Positions 46,673-56,181 of a stretch of 64,000 bases of DNA are shown here, one piece after another. The position numbers and the translations under genes are program-made. This DNA is from Eubacteriales bacterium. GTDB taxonomy: Bacteria > Bacillota > Clostridia > Oscillospirales > Oscillospiraceae. The notes beneath the pieces were generated by a model. It was not told the DNA's origin. It made no database searches and worked only from the letters and a program-made list of their open reading frames with translations. The first letter of the stretch is position 1. Every line of letters begins with the position of its first letter. The stretch spans positions 34,190 through 98,189 of the forward strand of contig JAUNQI010000005.1 of the NCBI GenBank assembly GCA_030536255.1, read 5' to 3'.

Positions 46673-46706
46673 AGCGTTTTGTGTCCTTTCACTTCAGTTT
46701 AATAAT

Positions 46707-46753
46707 CAGGCTGCTGTCCCGATATGTTATACGGTCTGTTGCACAGCAGCCTG
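46707..46753. repeat. Hairpin between aldolase and PfkB genes
   Basis: A perfect 11-bp inverted repeat (CAGGCTGCTGT and its complement) with a 25-base loop in the 148-base gap. No T-tract follows on the minus strand, so it is more likely an mRNA-processing or stability element than a terminator. Confidence 0.55.
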
Positions 46754-46820
46754 AGATGCACTCTGTTATTTCCTTCAGAAACTCGCCTGCAGTTTGGCTG
46801 AGGTCAGGAATAATACTCAG

Positions 46821-47684
46821 TTAATAGAGGGAAGCCTTCCCGTCCGCCTTGAAGAGCTCGATTTTCTGCTTTGCAACGACCTTCATTGCCTCCATGCATT
46901 CCGGCTGGATGTCCATCGGCTCTCTCAGCTTCATATCCTTCAGTACTTCTCTCATTTTTACGTAGTAGGCAGCCTTGATATCACTGGAGATATTGATCTT
47001 GTTCACGCCGATATCAACAGAAGCTGCGATTTCGTCATCGGGATTTGCAGAACCGCCGTGAAGCACCAGCGGGGTCTCCGGAATGGTCTTCACAATATCC
47101 TCAAGAATGTCCAGTCTGAGCTTCGGATCAACACCCTTCGGATAAAGACCGTGACAGGTTCCGATTGCAACAGCAAGGCAGTCGATCCCCGTTGCTTCGA
47201 CGAACTTCTTTGCATCCATCGGATCTGTATATTTAATTACCATGGATCCGGCTTCTCCGAAATTGTCTGCAGTTCCTATTGTGCCCAGTTCTCCCTCAAC
47301 GGATACGTTCACAGGATGAGCCGCCTCAACGACTTTTTTGCAGATGGCTATGTTCTCTTCAAACGGAAGCATAGAAGCATCGATCATTACCGAAGTGAAG
47401 CCATTCTGAATTCCCCAGATTGCCTGCTCGTAGCTTGCGCCGTGATCCAGATGAACAACAGACGGAACCTTTGACTTGTTAAGCCGGTCAATGACTCCCT
47501 GTACCATGGAAGTACCGATATGCTTCAGTTCATTGGGATGGATCGCAATAATGATTGGAGCGTTCATCTCTTCCGTGAGCTCCATCAGGGCTTTGAACAT
47601 GGAATAATCAGATACATTAAAGGCAGGAACTGCAAAATGATTATCCTTTGCAACACTCAGCATTTCTTTCAGATTGATTAACAT
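46821..47684 (-). CDS. Class II ketose-bisphosphate aldolase
   Basis: The 287-residue zinc-dependent aldolase has the catalytic D80 and zinc H81 in VVHLDHG, EGELGTIG, GTCHGLYP (zinc His) and LVLHGGS (zinc His). It splits a ketose 1,6-bisphosphate to DHAP and an aldehyde; relatives act on fructose or tagatose bisphosphate (FbaA, GatY, KbaY). Cluster context suggests a dedicated sugar rather than central glycolysis. Confidence 0.92.
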   Translation of the reverse strand: MLINLKEMLSVAKDNHFAVPAFNVSDYSMFKALMELTEEMNAPIIIAIHPNELKHIGTSMVQGVIDRLNKSKVPSVVHLDHGASYEQAIWGIQNGFTSVMIDASMLPFEENIAICKKVVEAAHPVNVSVEGELGTIGTADNFGEAGSMVIKYTDPMDAKKFVEATGIDCLAVAIGTCHGLYPKGVDPKLRLDILEDIVKTIPETPLVLHGGSANPDDEIAASVDIGVNKINISSDIKAAYYVKMREVLKDMKLREPMDIQPECMEAMKVVAKQKIELFKADGKASLY

Positions 47685-47792
47685 TTCTTTTCCTTCTTTC
47701 TTTTTGATCCTTAAATAAAAGGAGTCTGAAAAATATATAAAATTAAATATAAAGCAATTATACAGATAGACGTTCGACTACTAAAAAGAAAA

Positions 47793-48599
47793 TCAGAGAA
47801 CAAACTTTTCAACTGCGACAGCAACACCGTCTTCATTATTGCTTGTAGAAATGAAGTTCGCGATTGCTTTCACCTGATCGCTTGCATTGGCAACAGCAAC
47901 ACCCAGACCGGCATACTCCAGCATCGGGATATCATTGTTGGCATCTCCGCAGGCCATGACCTCTTCCGGCTGCAGCCCCATAGAGTCAGCGATCATTTTT
48001 ACGCCGGCAAATTTATTGATCCCTTTCGGCATCATTTCCAGGAACCAGGGCTCAGCACGGTAGATATCCAGCCGCCCTTCAAAGCTTGCGGCAATCTCCT
48101 TTTCCGTAACAGCAAGCTTTTCCGGATCTCCGCAGATCATCATCTTTACAATGGGAAATTCAATTGTTTTCACCAGATCTGCAACAAGCGTAGCACTCTT
48201 GTTGCAGTTTTTAACTTCTTTGTTCGCCCACTGATCCAGCGGTCCTTCCGTAAAGATCTCAGTATCGCTGTACGTCAGGATTGGCATCCCGTAACGGCGG
48301 GCACAGGAGACTGCCTCCGGAATATAATCGTGATTGAAATTCACATAGTTGATAACTTCACCGGTACGGTAATTCACGATCTGACCACCGTTAAAAGCCA
48401 TGACAAAGCTGTTGACCGAGTTCAGCTCCAGAAATTCAGCAATCGGAGATACGCCGAGCATAGGTCTTCCGCTGGCAAGAGCAATGGAAACTCCCTTTTT
48501 TCCGGCAGCAAGAAGCACTTCTTTTGTATGCTCCGTTACTTTTTTTTCGTCATTTGTCAGGGTACCGTCCAGATCGAGAGCAATAAGCTTAATTGACAT
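47793..48599 (-). CDS. Cof-type HAD hydrolase
   Basis: The 268-residue HAD-IIB phosphatase has the nucleophile D9 and D11 in ALDLDGTLTND, a C2B cap domain, and CGDANNDIPMLEYAG near the end. Members dephosphorylate sugar phosphates, flavins and others. Here, in the sugar unit, it may clear dead-end phosphates. AGGAG lies before the ATG. Confidence 0.9.
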   Translation of the reverse strand: MSIKLIALDLDGTLTNDEKKVTEHTKEVLLAAGKKGVSIALASGRPMLGVSPIAEFLELNSVNSFVMAFNGGQIVNYRTGEVINYVNFNHDYIPEAVSCARRYGMPILTYSDTEIFTEGPLDQWANKEVKNCNKSATLVADLVKTIEFPIVKMMICGDPEKLAVTEKEIAASFEGRLDIYRAEPWFLEMMPKGINKFAGVKMIADSMGLQPEEVMACGDANNDIPMLEYAGLGVAVANASDQVKAIANFISTSNNEDGVAVAVEKFVL

Positions 48600-48617
48600 G
48601 ATGGATCTCCTTTTTGA

Positions 48618-50120
48618 TCAAGCCTGAGTTTCTCTCAGGCGCTTAAACAAATCTTTATTGGCCTCATAGGCTTCGCGGTAAAGCAGATATCCTTCTCTGT
48701 AGACAGCGAAATGATTTGGGTCAGGTTCCGTAATGATTCCGCTTTCTCTGACCTGCGCACTGCAGGCAGCTTCAAAGGACGGATAGGCACCGGCAGCAAG
48801 CTGCGCGCAGATGATTGCGCCCATCGCAGCCTGTTCATCAAAGTCCGTCTGGCGAAGCGGCATTTCAAGAATATCCGCAATGATCTGTCGCCACAGCGGG
48901 CTTTTTCCTCCGCCGCCGGAAATAAGCAGACGGTCGATATGAATATCCAGACCATGAATGATCTCCAAACAGTCGCGAAGCGCGTAGGCAACGCCCTCCA
49001 GAACAGCCCGCTGCATGTCATAACGGTCATGCGCAAGCGTCAGGCCGAGAAAAGCGCCGCTGGCATGCTCATTCATATGAGGCGTGCGTTCTCCGGTAAG
49101 GTACGGAAGGAACAGCAGCCCGTTGGAGCCTGCCGGCTTTTCAGCAGCTTTTGCACCGAGAGCGATAAAATCTCTGTCCTCCAGAACGCTGCGGTCAAAC
49201 CAGTTCTGAGCAAGGCAGGCGTTCAGGATTGCACCCATAATATACCACTTTCCTTTTGGTGCATGGCAGAAGGTATGCGTACGAAGCTGCTTGTCATATT
49301 CCGGATGATCCATAGCGACGAAAAGCTGTGCGGAAGTCCCGACGCTGATAGAGGCTTCCCCTTCCTGGAAGATCCCGTTTGCAATTGCCTGAAGCGGCGT
49401 ATCTCCCCCGCCGAAAGCGACAATGGTACCCGCCTTAAGTCCTGTTTCCGCAGATGCTTTATCTGTAACATATCCGTCAATATCATTGGGCTGATGATAA
49501 GCATCCGGCAGCACTTCCCTGTTGATCCCGGCAGCATTGAGGATGTCCTCGCTCCAGCAGGTATGGACGCTGTCAAACATCATAGATCCGCAGGCATCCG
49601 TTACCTCTGTTGAAAAGTTCCCGGTCAGGCGGAAACGCAGATAATCCTTCGGCAGGAGAATATGACGGATCTTTCCATAGATCTCCGGACGGTTATTTCT
49701 GAGCCACATCATGGATAGGATCTGGAAACCGGAATTCGGACGGTTCTGGATCCACATACCGAACTGCTCCATCGAAACGATTTCGTTGAGCTGCTTTTTC
49801 TCCTCAAATGCGCGGCCGTCACAGTGAATGATTGCCGGGCAAAGCACATTACCTTCCGCATCCAGAGCGATCAGACCATGCATCTGACCGGAAAAGCCAA
49901 CACTCACGATACTCTCCGCGGCGATTCCTGTTTTCTCCAGGACATCCCGGATTGCCAGGCACATAGCTTCATACCACGCCTCCGGCGACTGCTCCGCATA
50001 TCCCGCATGAGGAACATCCAGGGAGTACTGGCGGTATCCGATTCCGAGGATTTCTCCTTTTTCATTGGCTAGCACCGCCTTCAGACCCGTAGTTCCGAGA
50101 TCGATTCCAAGAAATATCAT
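48618..50120 (-). CDS. xylB: FGGY-family kinase, xylulokinase-like
   Basis: The 500-residue sugar kinase has the N-terminal GIDLGTTGLKAVL phosphate motif, SGQMHGLIALD (substrate), and the ATP-binding region with GGGDTPLQAIANG and ISGGGGKSPLWRQ. Closest in motifs to xylulokinase, though FGGY members vary widely. First in its operon, with a strong promoter. No isomerase or dehydrogenase is near that would provide xylulose. Confidence 0.88.
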   Translation of the reverse strand: MIFLGIDLGTTGLKAVLANEKGEILGIGYRQYSLDVPHAGYAEQSPEAWYEAMCLAIRDVLEKTGIAAESIVSVGFSGQMHGLIALDAEGNVLCPAIIHCDGRAFEEKKQLNEIVSMEQFGMWIQNRPNSGFQILSMMWLRNNRPEIYGKIRHILLPKDYLRFRLTGNFSTEVTDACGSMMFDSVHTCWSEDILNAAGINREVLPDAYHQPNDIDGYVTDKASAETGLKAGTIVAFGGGDTPLQAIANGIFQEGEASISVGTSAQLFVAMDHPEYDKQLRTHTFCHAPKGKWYIMGAILNACLAQNWFDRSVLEDRDFIALGAKAAEKPAGSNGLLFLPYLTGERTPHMNEHASGAFLGLTLAHDRYDMQRAVLEGVAYALRDCLEIIHGLDIHIDRLLISGGGGKSPLWRQIIADILEMPLRQTDFDEQAAMGAIICAQLAAGAYPSFEAACSAQVRESGIITEPDPNHFAVYREGYLLYREAYEANKDLFKRLRETQA

Positions 50121-50178
50121 TGGTTATCTCCTGTTCCAAGAAATAAATATTTTGGTTTTTCTTCAATTGTTTTTATTT

Positions 50179-50207
50179 ATTATAAGAGTCTGCTCTGATT
50201 TAGTCAA
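50179..50207 (-). promoter_or_regulatory. Promoter of the FGGY kinase operon
   Basis: TTGACT (50207-50202), 17-base spacer, TATAAT (50184-50179) on the minus strand. Confidence 0.85.
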
Positions 50208-50223
50208 CCGATACTGAAGCGAA

Positions 50224-50243
50224 TATCCGCTGAAAAACGGATA
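50224..50243. promoter_or_regulatory. Operator-like inverted repeat
   Basis: TATCCG, 8 bases, CGGATA, about 17 bases upstream of the -35. Possible regulator site; does not match the repeat at 45569. Confidence 0.35.
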
Positions 50244-50262
50244 AATGATAAACACAAAAAAG

Positions 50263-50298
50263 GAAAAAATTTAAGACCCGAACATGTCAGGTCTTAAA
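50263..50298 (-). terminator. Terminator of the rqcH operon
   Basis: A 9-bp stem (TTTAAGACC/GGTCTTAAA, 50298-50270) followed by six T on the minus strand. Confidence 0.85.
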
Positions 50299-50360
50299 GC
50301 TTGATTATTCTCTATTCAAGCTTCCCGCAAGCAGTGCCGCAAAGAAGCAAAAAACGATAT

Positions 50361-51875
50361 TCATACAAAAATTGTCGTTTGATTTGTAAATGTAACATTT
50401 CCCGGAAGCGTTCCGGAACGTTTTTTCACATAACGGATCTCCGTATAATCTACAGCAACTTTTCCTCCGCTGAGGCTGACGTTATCCATTCCAGCCTGAG
50501 AATACCTCACTGCAAGCTTCGCAGCCTGCAGGATATCCGACTCCTCCGGAGCGGAGCCGAGCGTGCGAAGGATCACGTGACTGCCGTGAAAATCCTTGAC
50601 GTGAAACCAGATATCTGTTTTCCTCGCAATATGAAATGTCAGTTCTTCATTCTGCAGGTTGTTCCGGCCAACCAGAATATCAAGGCCGTTATCAGTAACT
50701 GTGGAAATATAATCCAGCGTTGGTTTCTTAACCTTTTTATTCTTAGCATTTTTGGCAGACTGCCCTTTTTTGTTTCCCAGACGTGAACGGATCACCCCGG
50801 AAAGAACGAGCTCTTCCCGGATTCCTTCGATTTCCGCATCCGTAGAGGCAAGATCAAGCTCATACAAAGCGGAACCGATATAATCCAGCTGTTGCTCGGC
50901 CTTCTCAATAAGACCCGAAAGATATTCCTCCGCAGTCTTTTTTCTGTTGTAATCTTTATACAGTCTGGAAGCGTTTGCCTGGGGTGTCAGCAAAGGATCC
51001 AGCGGTATTTCCTTCTCCGAGCATCCCTCTTCATAATAATCCTCACAGACCAGAAATGTATCACCTTTCCGGATCCGGTAAATATTTGCCGTGATCAGAT
51101 CGGCATATCTTCTGCTCTGCTCCCTTGAAGCAGCATTCTGTAATTCGATTTTCTGTGCGGAGAGCTTCTTTTCAATCCTCTTTCTTGCAGAAATCAGAGA
51201 TGCCCTCAGCTCTTTCGTTTTTCTTCGGTAGAGTTCTTTCTTTTCACGTTCGGAATAATACGCATCCAGAAATGCCGAAACCGAATCAAATTCCGAACTT
51301 GTGAATTCCGCAGTCCTGCTTCGTTCGCCGGGCTTTTCGGAAGGATCCTGCGCTTCTGAAGGGCGGAATCCTTCGGGTCTTTTCGGCAGACGATAGATCA
51401 TCCCTGGGAAGACTCTCCGGTAGAGATCCGGTTCGTAGTCTCTTCTGTAAATGCAGTCTGTAATCGTCCCGTCAGCTCCAACCAGAATAATATTCATCCT
51501 GCCAGGAATCATCTCAATATAAAGCTTTTTCTCAGCGTCTCTCCCCAGTTCATCGGAGCTGATCAGGGAAAGACAGACAATGCGGTCACCTTCCGGTTGA
51601 TCAATGCCTAGCAGAGCAGAACCGAGAATGTGCTTTCTGAGAAGCATGCAAAACATAGGCGGTTCCGAAGGATTTTCGTATTCACAATTTGTAATATGAA
51701 TTCTGGCACCGGACGTAGAAGCGGAGAGAAGCAGCTTTGAGCTGACGCCTCTGTTGCGTACAGTAAGAATAATCAGCTCTTTCGATGGCTGCTGGATCTT
51801 GTCGATTCTGCCTCCGATCAGTTTTTTCCGTAGCTCGGATACGACCGCTGCTATATAATCGGAACTGATACTCAT
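50361..51875 (-). CDS. rqcH: Ribosome quality control factor RqcH (NFACT)
   Basis: RqcH binds stalled 50S subunits with peptidyl-tRNA and adds C-terminal alanine tails. The 504-residue protein has the NFACT-N domain (IGGRIDKIQQPSKELI), coiled-coil middle, and the NFACT-R domain (DILVGRNNLQNEELT, KTDIWFHVKDFHGSHV). Some copies are annotated fibronectin-binding protein. It is shorter than the typical 560-580. It overlaps mrnC by four bases. Confidence 0.92.
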   Translation of the reverse strand: MSISSDYIAAVVSELRKKLIGGRIDKIQQPSKELIILTVRNRGVSSKLLLSASTSGARIHITNCEYENPSEPPMFCMLLRKHILGSALLGIDQPEGDRIVCLSLISSDELGRDAEKKLYIEMIPGRMNIILVGADGTITDCIYRRDYEPDLYRRVFPGMIYRLPKRPEGFRPSEAQDPSEKPGERSRTAEFTSSEFDSVSAFLDAYYSEREKKELYRRKTKELRASLISARKRIEKKLSAQKIELQNAASREQSRRYADLITANIYRIRKGDTFLVCEDYYEEGCSEKEIPLDPLLTPQANASRLYKDYNRKKTAEEYLSGLIEKAEQQLDYIGSALYELDLASTDAEIEGIREELVLSGVIRSRLGNKKGQSAKNAKNKKVKKPTLDYISTVTDNGLDILVGRNNLQNEELTFHIARKTDIWFHVKDFHGSHVILRTLGSAPEESDILQAAKLAVRYSQAGMDNVSLSGGKVAVDYTEIRYVKKRSGTLPGNVTFTNQTTIFV

Positions 51876-52273
51876 AATTCACGCATTCCCGCCTGAAACA
51901 GCTCTTCAACCCTGTCTCTCCGGCCGTTCAGAAACAACCATCCGAACAGAGCCTCAAGACCGGTTGCAGAATGATAATCCGCCACCGATGCATTGTGCGG
52001 GACAGAATTTACTTTGGCATTTCTTCCCCGCCGATAGATTTCTGCTTCCTCAGCATCCAGCAGACAGCTGATTCTTTCATAAAAAGCGTGCTGAGCTGGA
52101 GCATTCACCAGTCCGACAGCGGAATGATGGAGATCAAGAGCTGCCGTATGACCTTCGGAAATAAGATAGGTCCGGATAAGCATTTCAAATACGCAGTCCC
52201 CCATATAGGCAAGACCGAGCGTGCTGATTCTGTTGATATCACTTTCATTCAATTCAGGAGAAAGATAACTCAT
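51872..52273 (-). CDS. mrnC: Mini-ribonuclease III
   Basis: Mini-III matures 23S rRNA ends. The 133-residue protein is a single RNase III catalytic domain with GDCVFE (D26, E30) and EALFGWLFLNG, with no double-stranded RNA-binding domain. Placed between ftsK and rqcH. Confidence 0.92.
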   Translation of the reverse strand: MSYLSPELNESDINRISTLGLAYMGDCVFEMLIRTYLISEGHTAALDLHHSAVGLVNAPAQHAFYERISCLLDAEEAEIYRRGRNAKVNSVPHNASVADYHSATGLEALFGWLFLNGRRDRVEELFQAGMREL

Positions 52274-52299
52274 GAAAATATTCTCTCATTCCTGCCGCA

Positions 52300-55200
52300 T
52301 TATTCGCTCATTTCAGCTGCGACAGCATAATCATCATTTCCGGAGAGCCCGAGCTTCTGCGTCTTTATTTCATTCCACTCGTCTCTGGTAATCACAACAG
52401 ACCGGGGCTTGGCTCCTTCATAAGGGCCGACGATTCCTAATTCTTCCATCTGGTCAACGATCCTTGCAGCTCTGGAATAGCCGAGCTTTATTCTCCGCTG
52501 AAGCATAGAAACGGAACAGGACTTCATCTCAAGCACAACTTCAACGGCATCCGGAAGCATTTCGTCATAGCCTTCCGCGATTCCTCCGTTCTTACCTCCG
52601 GAGGCAGAAGAGGTGTCCGTGCTGCCTGCAGAGCCGCCCTTTCCTTCCATGGCCTTATCCATAAACTGGTTGATCTCATCATTTGCCTGAGGAACGATCG
52701 ATGAATGCGCAGAAATAAACTTGATGATCTTTTCTCTCTCTTCATCAGAGACAAAAGCACCCTGAACACGAAGCGGCTTCCCGCAGCCGATCGGAGCATA
52801 GAGCATATCGCCATGACCGATCAGCTTATCCGCACCGGCCTGGTCAAGAATGATTCGGCTTTCAAGCGCGGAAGAAACAGCAAACGCGATTCTGGACGGA
52901 ATATTGGCCTTCATCAGACCGGTAATGACGTCAGCTGAAGGACGCTGCGTTGCTATGACCAGGTGCATACCGGCAGCACGCCCCATCTGAGCGATACGGC
53001 AGATACTTTCCTCCACCTCTTTTGAGGCAGCCATCATCAGATCGGCCAGCTCATCAATAACAATAACGACCTGCGGCAAGGGCTGTTCCCCGTTGCTTTT
53101 GCAATACGTGTTATAGGTCTCGAGATCGCGTACCCCAGCCTCAGAAAACAGGCGGTATCGTTTCAGCATTTCAACAACGCTCCACTGAAGGGCGCCTGCC
53201 GCTTTTTTCGGCTCTGTAACGACCGGGACATACAGATGCGGGATAGAGTTATATATACCAAGCTCAACCATTTTCGGGTCAATCATGATAAATTTCACTT
53301 CATCCGGCTTGGCCTTATAGAGTAGACTAATTATCAGAGAGTTCATGCATACCGATTTACCGGAACCGGTAGTACCGGCGATCAGCATGTGCGGAAGCTT
53401 GGAAATATTGCCGATAATGGCATTTCCTCCGATATCTTTTCCGATGGCAAAACTCAGCCTGGACTTTGCCTCCGTAAAGTTCTCAGATTCGATCAGTTCT
53501 TTCAGAGATACCGTATTGATGATCTTATTGGGAACTTCTATGCCTACCGTGGATATTTCATCCGGAATCGGAGCAATGCGAACGGAAGAAACGCCGAGCG
53601 CAAGCGCAAGGTCATTGGACAAATTGGTAACCTTCGTAAGCTTAACACCCTGCTCAAGCTCAATATCATATCTGGTAACAGTAGGACCGTGTGTCATCTT
53701 GACAACAGAGGAATTCACGCCGAAGCTGTGCAGTGCATTCTCCAGACGGATCTTATTCTCGTAAATCTCCTTCTCGGAATCTGAGCCCTCGGATTTTGCC
53801 GCACGAAGCAGAGAAGAAGGAGGATATTCATAATAGGAATAATCGTCTCCTCCGTTCTTACTGATCTGAGAAGCAATGCTGCGAGCCGCAGAACGGGCCT
53901 CTTTCGCAGTAACCTGTTTTTGCTCTTTGATGTCATTCCGGGAAGATGCCGCTGTACGTTTGCGCTCACCCTCGGGAATCGGTCTGCCGGACTGCCCGGA
54001 TCCCTCTCTGCGCAGTTCACGGCTGTTATCCCAGTCATTATCCTGGGCGTTGTCTCCGCTTTTCAAATAATCATCATTATCCCTAACGGAAGCTCTGTCT
54101 GCTTTCTTATATGGAATCTCTTCCGGCTCCGGACGCTGAGATTCTCTCCCGGAAGGTCGGACAGGCTTTTCCGCAGGAGCAGAAGAAACCCGAGGCTTCC
54201 GTTTCGGCAGATCAACAGGCATATTCTCAGGATCATCTTCCTCAAGCAAAGCAGATGACTTTCTGTTCCCACGCAGAAGAACATCCGAATCAAGCGAATA
54301 AGCATCGGCAGTTTTTGTTTTTTTACTGACCTTAGCAGGGTACAGGTTCCCGGAATCGGAAGAATCCGGTGCTCGAAGGCCGGAAAACAAGTCAGGATCC
54401 TTATCCGAAGCGGTCTGGCGGACAGGCTTTTCCGAAGAAGCGGAGGACGTGCGTGACTTTCGCTTCGGAAGCTCAACAGGAATCTCCTCCGGATAATCAT
54501 CCGGTTCAATCTGAGAAACCGGTCCCAGCTCTTTCTCCTCATTACTGAATCTTAAATCATACAGCGTATCCCCGCCGTTATCATCATTCATGCGAATCAG
54601 CGAAGACGGATCAAAACGGCCGGAGGAACTTCTGCCTGTTCTTCCGCTCTCTCCGTTCCACAATGTTCCGAGCGTTGAACTGACACCCGAAGCGGATGCT
54701 TTCGTCTGCGAAGACTTAGATCCTTTTCCGGAAGATTTCGAATTTTTTCCGGATTTTTTCGGTGATGCGCCATACCAAGCCTGAGGCTCCGATACTGCCA
54801 TTGCAACGCAGATGATGAGGAGGATACAGACAATGATCCCTGTCCCGATTTTGCTCAGAAGATGCACCATTTTCATAACGAGCAGACCGGACAGTACTCC
54901 TCCGCATTTGAAATTCTGCCCGTCTTTAAACAGGACATTCGCCTGAGACGAAATATCCGTACTGGAATAATTTAACGGAATTTCATAGGACAGAAGATCT
55001 ATAAAAGCGGAAAACAGGATCGGTATCAAAAGGATACAGACAATTCTCAGACCGGAATGACTGTTCCCCTGAAATATAATCACCGCAACCCAAATAAAGC
55101 AAACCGCCAGCGCCCAGAAGCCGTAACCGAGTATACCGCTCATAAACTTCCGGATCCCAACGATCATCGTTCCTTCCTGAACGAAATAGCTGACGGCAGT

Positions 55201-55335
55201 ACAGGCACCCAGAATGATAAAAAGCATTCCGGAGGCTATTCTGGCACCAGCATTCTCAATGGAAGCCTGACGCTGATACGGTTCCCGCTTTCTTGATGAA
55301 CTGCTATTCTTTTTTCCTTTTTTAGAAGAAGCCAT
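52300..55335 (-). CDS. ftsK: DNA translocase FtsK/SpoIIIE
   Basis: This 1011-residue pump moves chromosomal DNA at division or sporulation. It has four or so membrane segments (residues 30-185), a long charged linker (190-500), the RecA-like motor with Walker A GTTGSGKS at about 655-662 and Walker B VIDELADLMM at about 758, and a C-terminal gamma winged-helix (about 918-1000) that reads KOPS-type sequences. Longer than SpoIIIE (about 790) because of the linker, which holds a duplicated segment. AAGG precedes the ATG. Confidence 0.95.
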   Translation of the reverse strand: MASSKKGKKNSSSSRKREPYQRQASIENAGARIASGMLFIILGACTAVSYFVQEGTMIVGIRKFMSGILGYGFWALAVCFIWVAVIIFQGNSHSGLRIVCILLIPILFSAFIDLLSYEIPLNYSSTDISSQANVLFKDGQNFKCGGVLSGLLVMKMVHLLSKIGTGIIVCILLIICVAMAVSEPQAWYGASPKKSGKNSKSSGKGSKSSQTKASASGVSSTLGTLWNGESGRTGRSSSGRFDPSSLIRMNDDNGGDTLYDLRFSNEEKELGPVSQIEPDDYPEEIPVELPKRKSRTSSASSEKPVRQTASDKDPDLFSGLRAPDSSDSGNLYPAKVSKKTKTADAYSLDSDVLLRGNRKSSALLEEDDPENMPVDLPKRKPRVSSAPAEKPVRPSGRESQRPEPEEIPYKKADRASVRDNDDYLKSGDNAQDNDWDNSRELRREGSGQSGRPIPEGERKRTAASSRNDIKEQKQVTAKEARSAARSIASQISKNGGDDYSYYEYPPSSLLRAAKSEGSDSEKEIYENKIRLENALHSFGVNSSVVKMTHGPTVTRYDIELEQGVKLTKVTNLSNDLALALGVSSVRIAPIPDEISTVGIEVPNKIINTVSLKELIESENFTEAKSRLSFAIGKDIGGNAIIGNISKLPHMLIAGTTGSGKSVCMNSLIISLLYKAKPDEVKFIMIDPKMVELGIYNSIPHLYVPVVTEPKKAAGALQWSVVEMLKRYRLFSEAGVRDLETYNTYCKSNGEQPLPQVVIVIDELADLMMAASKEVEESICRIAQMGRAAGMHLVIATQRPSADVITGLMKANIPSRIAFAVSSALESRIILDQAGADKLIGHGDMLYAPIGCGKPLRVQGAFVSDEEREKIIKFISAHSSIVPQANDEINQFMDKAMEGKGGSAGSTDTSSASGGKNGGIAEGYDEMLPDAVEVVLEMKSCSVSMLQRRIKLGYSRAARIVDQMEELGIVGPYEGAKPRSVVITRDEWNEIKTQKLGLSGNDDYAVAAEMSE
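54160..54492 (-). repeat. Duplicated 24-codon segment in the ftsK linker
   Basis: Two 72-base copies (54160-54231 and 54421-54492) lie 261 bases (87 codons) apart in frame. They code for similar stretches of the form P-V-(E/D)-LPKRK-x-R-x-SSA-x-x-EKPVR. The DNA is still alike, so the duplication may be fairly recent. Confidence 0.75.
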
Positions 55336-55347
55336 TCAAAATTATCC

Positions 55348-56181
55348 TTAAAAAATCATCGTAAGAATGATAAAAATAACGCCAGCAACCCAGCTGTAAT
55401 AGGAGAACCAGTGAAAATGACCGTCCTTTATGATCTTTCTCAAAAATCGAATTGCCAGCATACCCGTAACGAAAGCAACAGCCATTCCCAAAAGGCAGAG
55501 AGGAACATCAGAAAAAGCGAAAGGCAAGGCAGCCGCTTCAACGATCCTGACAATATTCGCAATGAACATTACCGGGAAAGACAGCATCAGAGAAAACTTC
55601 AGGGAAAAATCACGGGAGCACCCCACGGCAATTCCTGCCGTCATTACGGTTCCGGTTCTGGACATTCCGGGTAAAGCCGAGACCATCTGACACAGACCAA
55701 TGATGATCGCATCGGATATCTCCATATTTCTTTCCGTCTTTCTTCCCTCTTTCAGCTGACCGGCAATATATATTACCGTTCCGGAAAGGACCAGCATGAT
55801 TCCGATAAACAGGCTGCTCTCATACAAAGAGCTGATCGCACTGTTAAAAGGAAGGAGCATTGCAAGAGGAAGCGCAGCAAAGATCATCATTACAAGCATT
55901 CGCACGCCGGAATATGCTTTTCGGCTGCTGCCGGAAGACCTTGAAGCCGCGGCAAAATCAAAGACCTGGAAAAAGATCTCTCCGAAGTCATTCCAATATG
56001 AAATTAAAACCGCAATCAGCGTACCAAAATGAAGAAATACGCTGAACATCTTCGAGTTATATCCCGCATTCGTGATTCCGAACAGATTAAACATAACCGA
56101 AAGATGCGCGGAGCTTGAAACAGGGAAAAATTCCGTTATCCCCTGTACGATTCCAAAAAGAATTGAATTCCAGAAGCTCAT
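55348..56181 (-). CDS. uppP: Undecaprenyl-diphosphate phosphatase
   Basis: UppP (BacA) recycles the lipid carrier of cell-wall synthesis. The 277-residue protein has eight hydrophobic segments, the TEFFPVSSSAHLSV motif at about 16-29 and GMSRTGTVMTAGIAVG in the second half. It overlaps the M18 gene by four bases. Confidence 0.95.
   Translation of the reverse strand: MSFWNSILFGIVQGITEFFPVSSSAHLSVMFNLFGITNAGYNSKMFSVFLHFGTLIAVLISYWNDFGEIFFQVFDFAAASRSSGSSRKAYSGVRMLVMMIFAALPLAMLLPFNSAISSLYESSLFIGIMLVLSGTVIYIAGQLKEGRKTERNMEISDAIIIGLCQMVSALPGMSRTGTVMTAGIAVGCSRDFSLKFSLMLSFPVMFIANIVRIVEAAALPFAFSDVPLCLLGMAVAFVTGMLAIRFLRKIIKDGHFHWFSYYSWVAGVIFIILTMIF

Noticed and set aside
54160-54492. CRISPR-like array
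   Set aside because: Only two diverged copies, in frame inside ftsK, with no short regular spacers.
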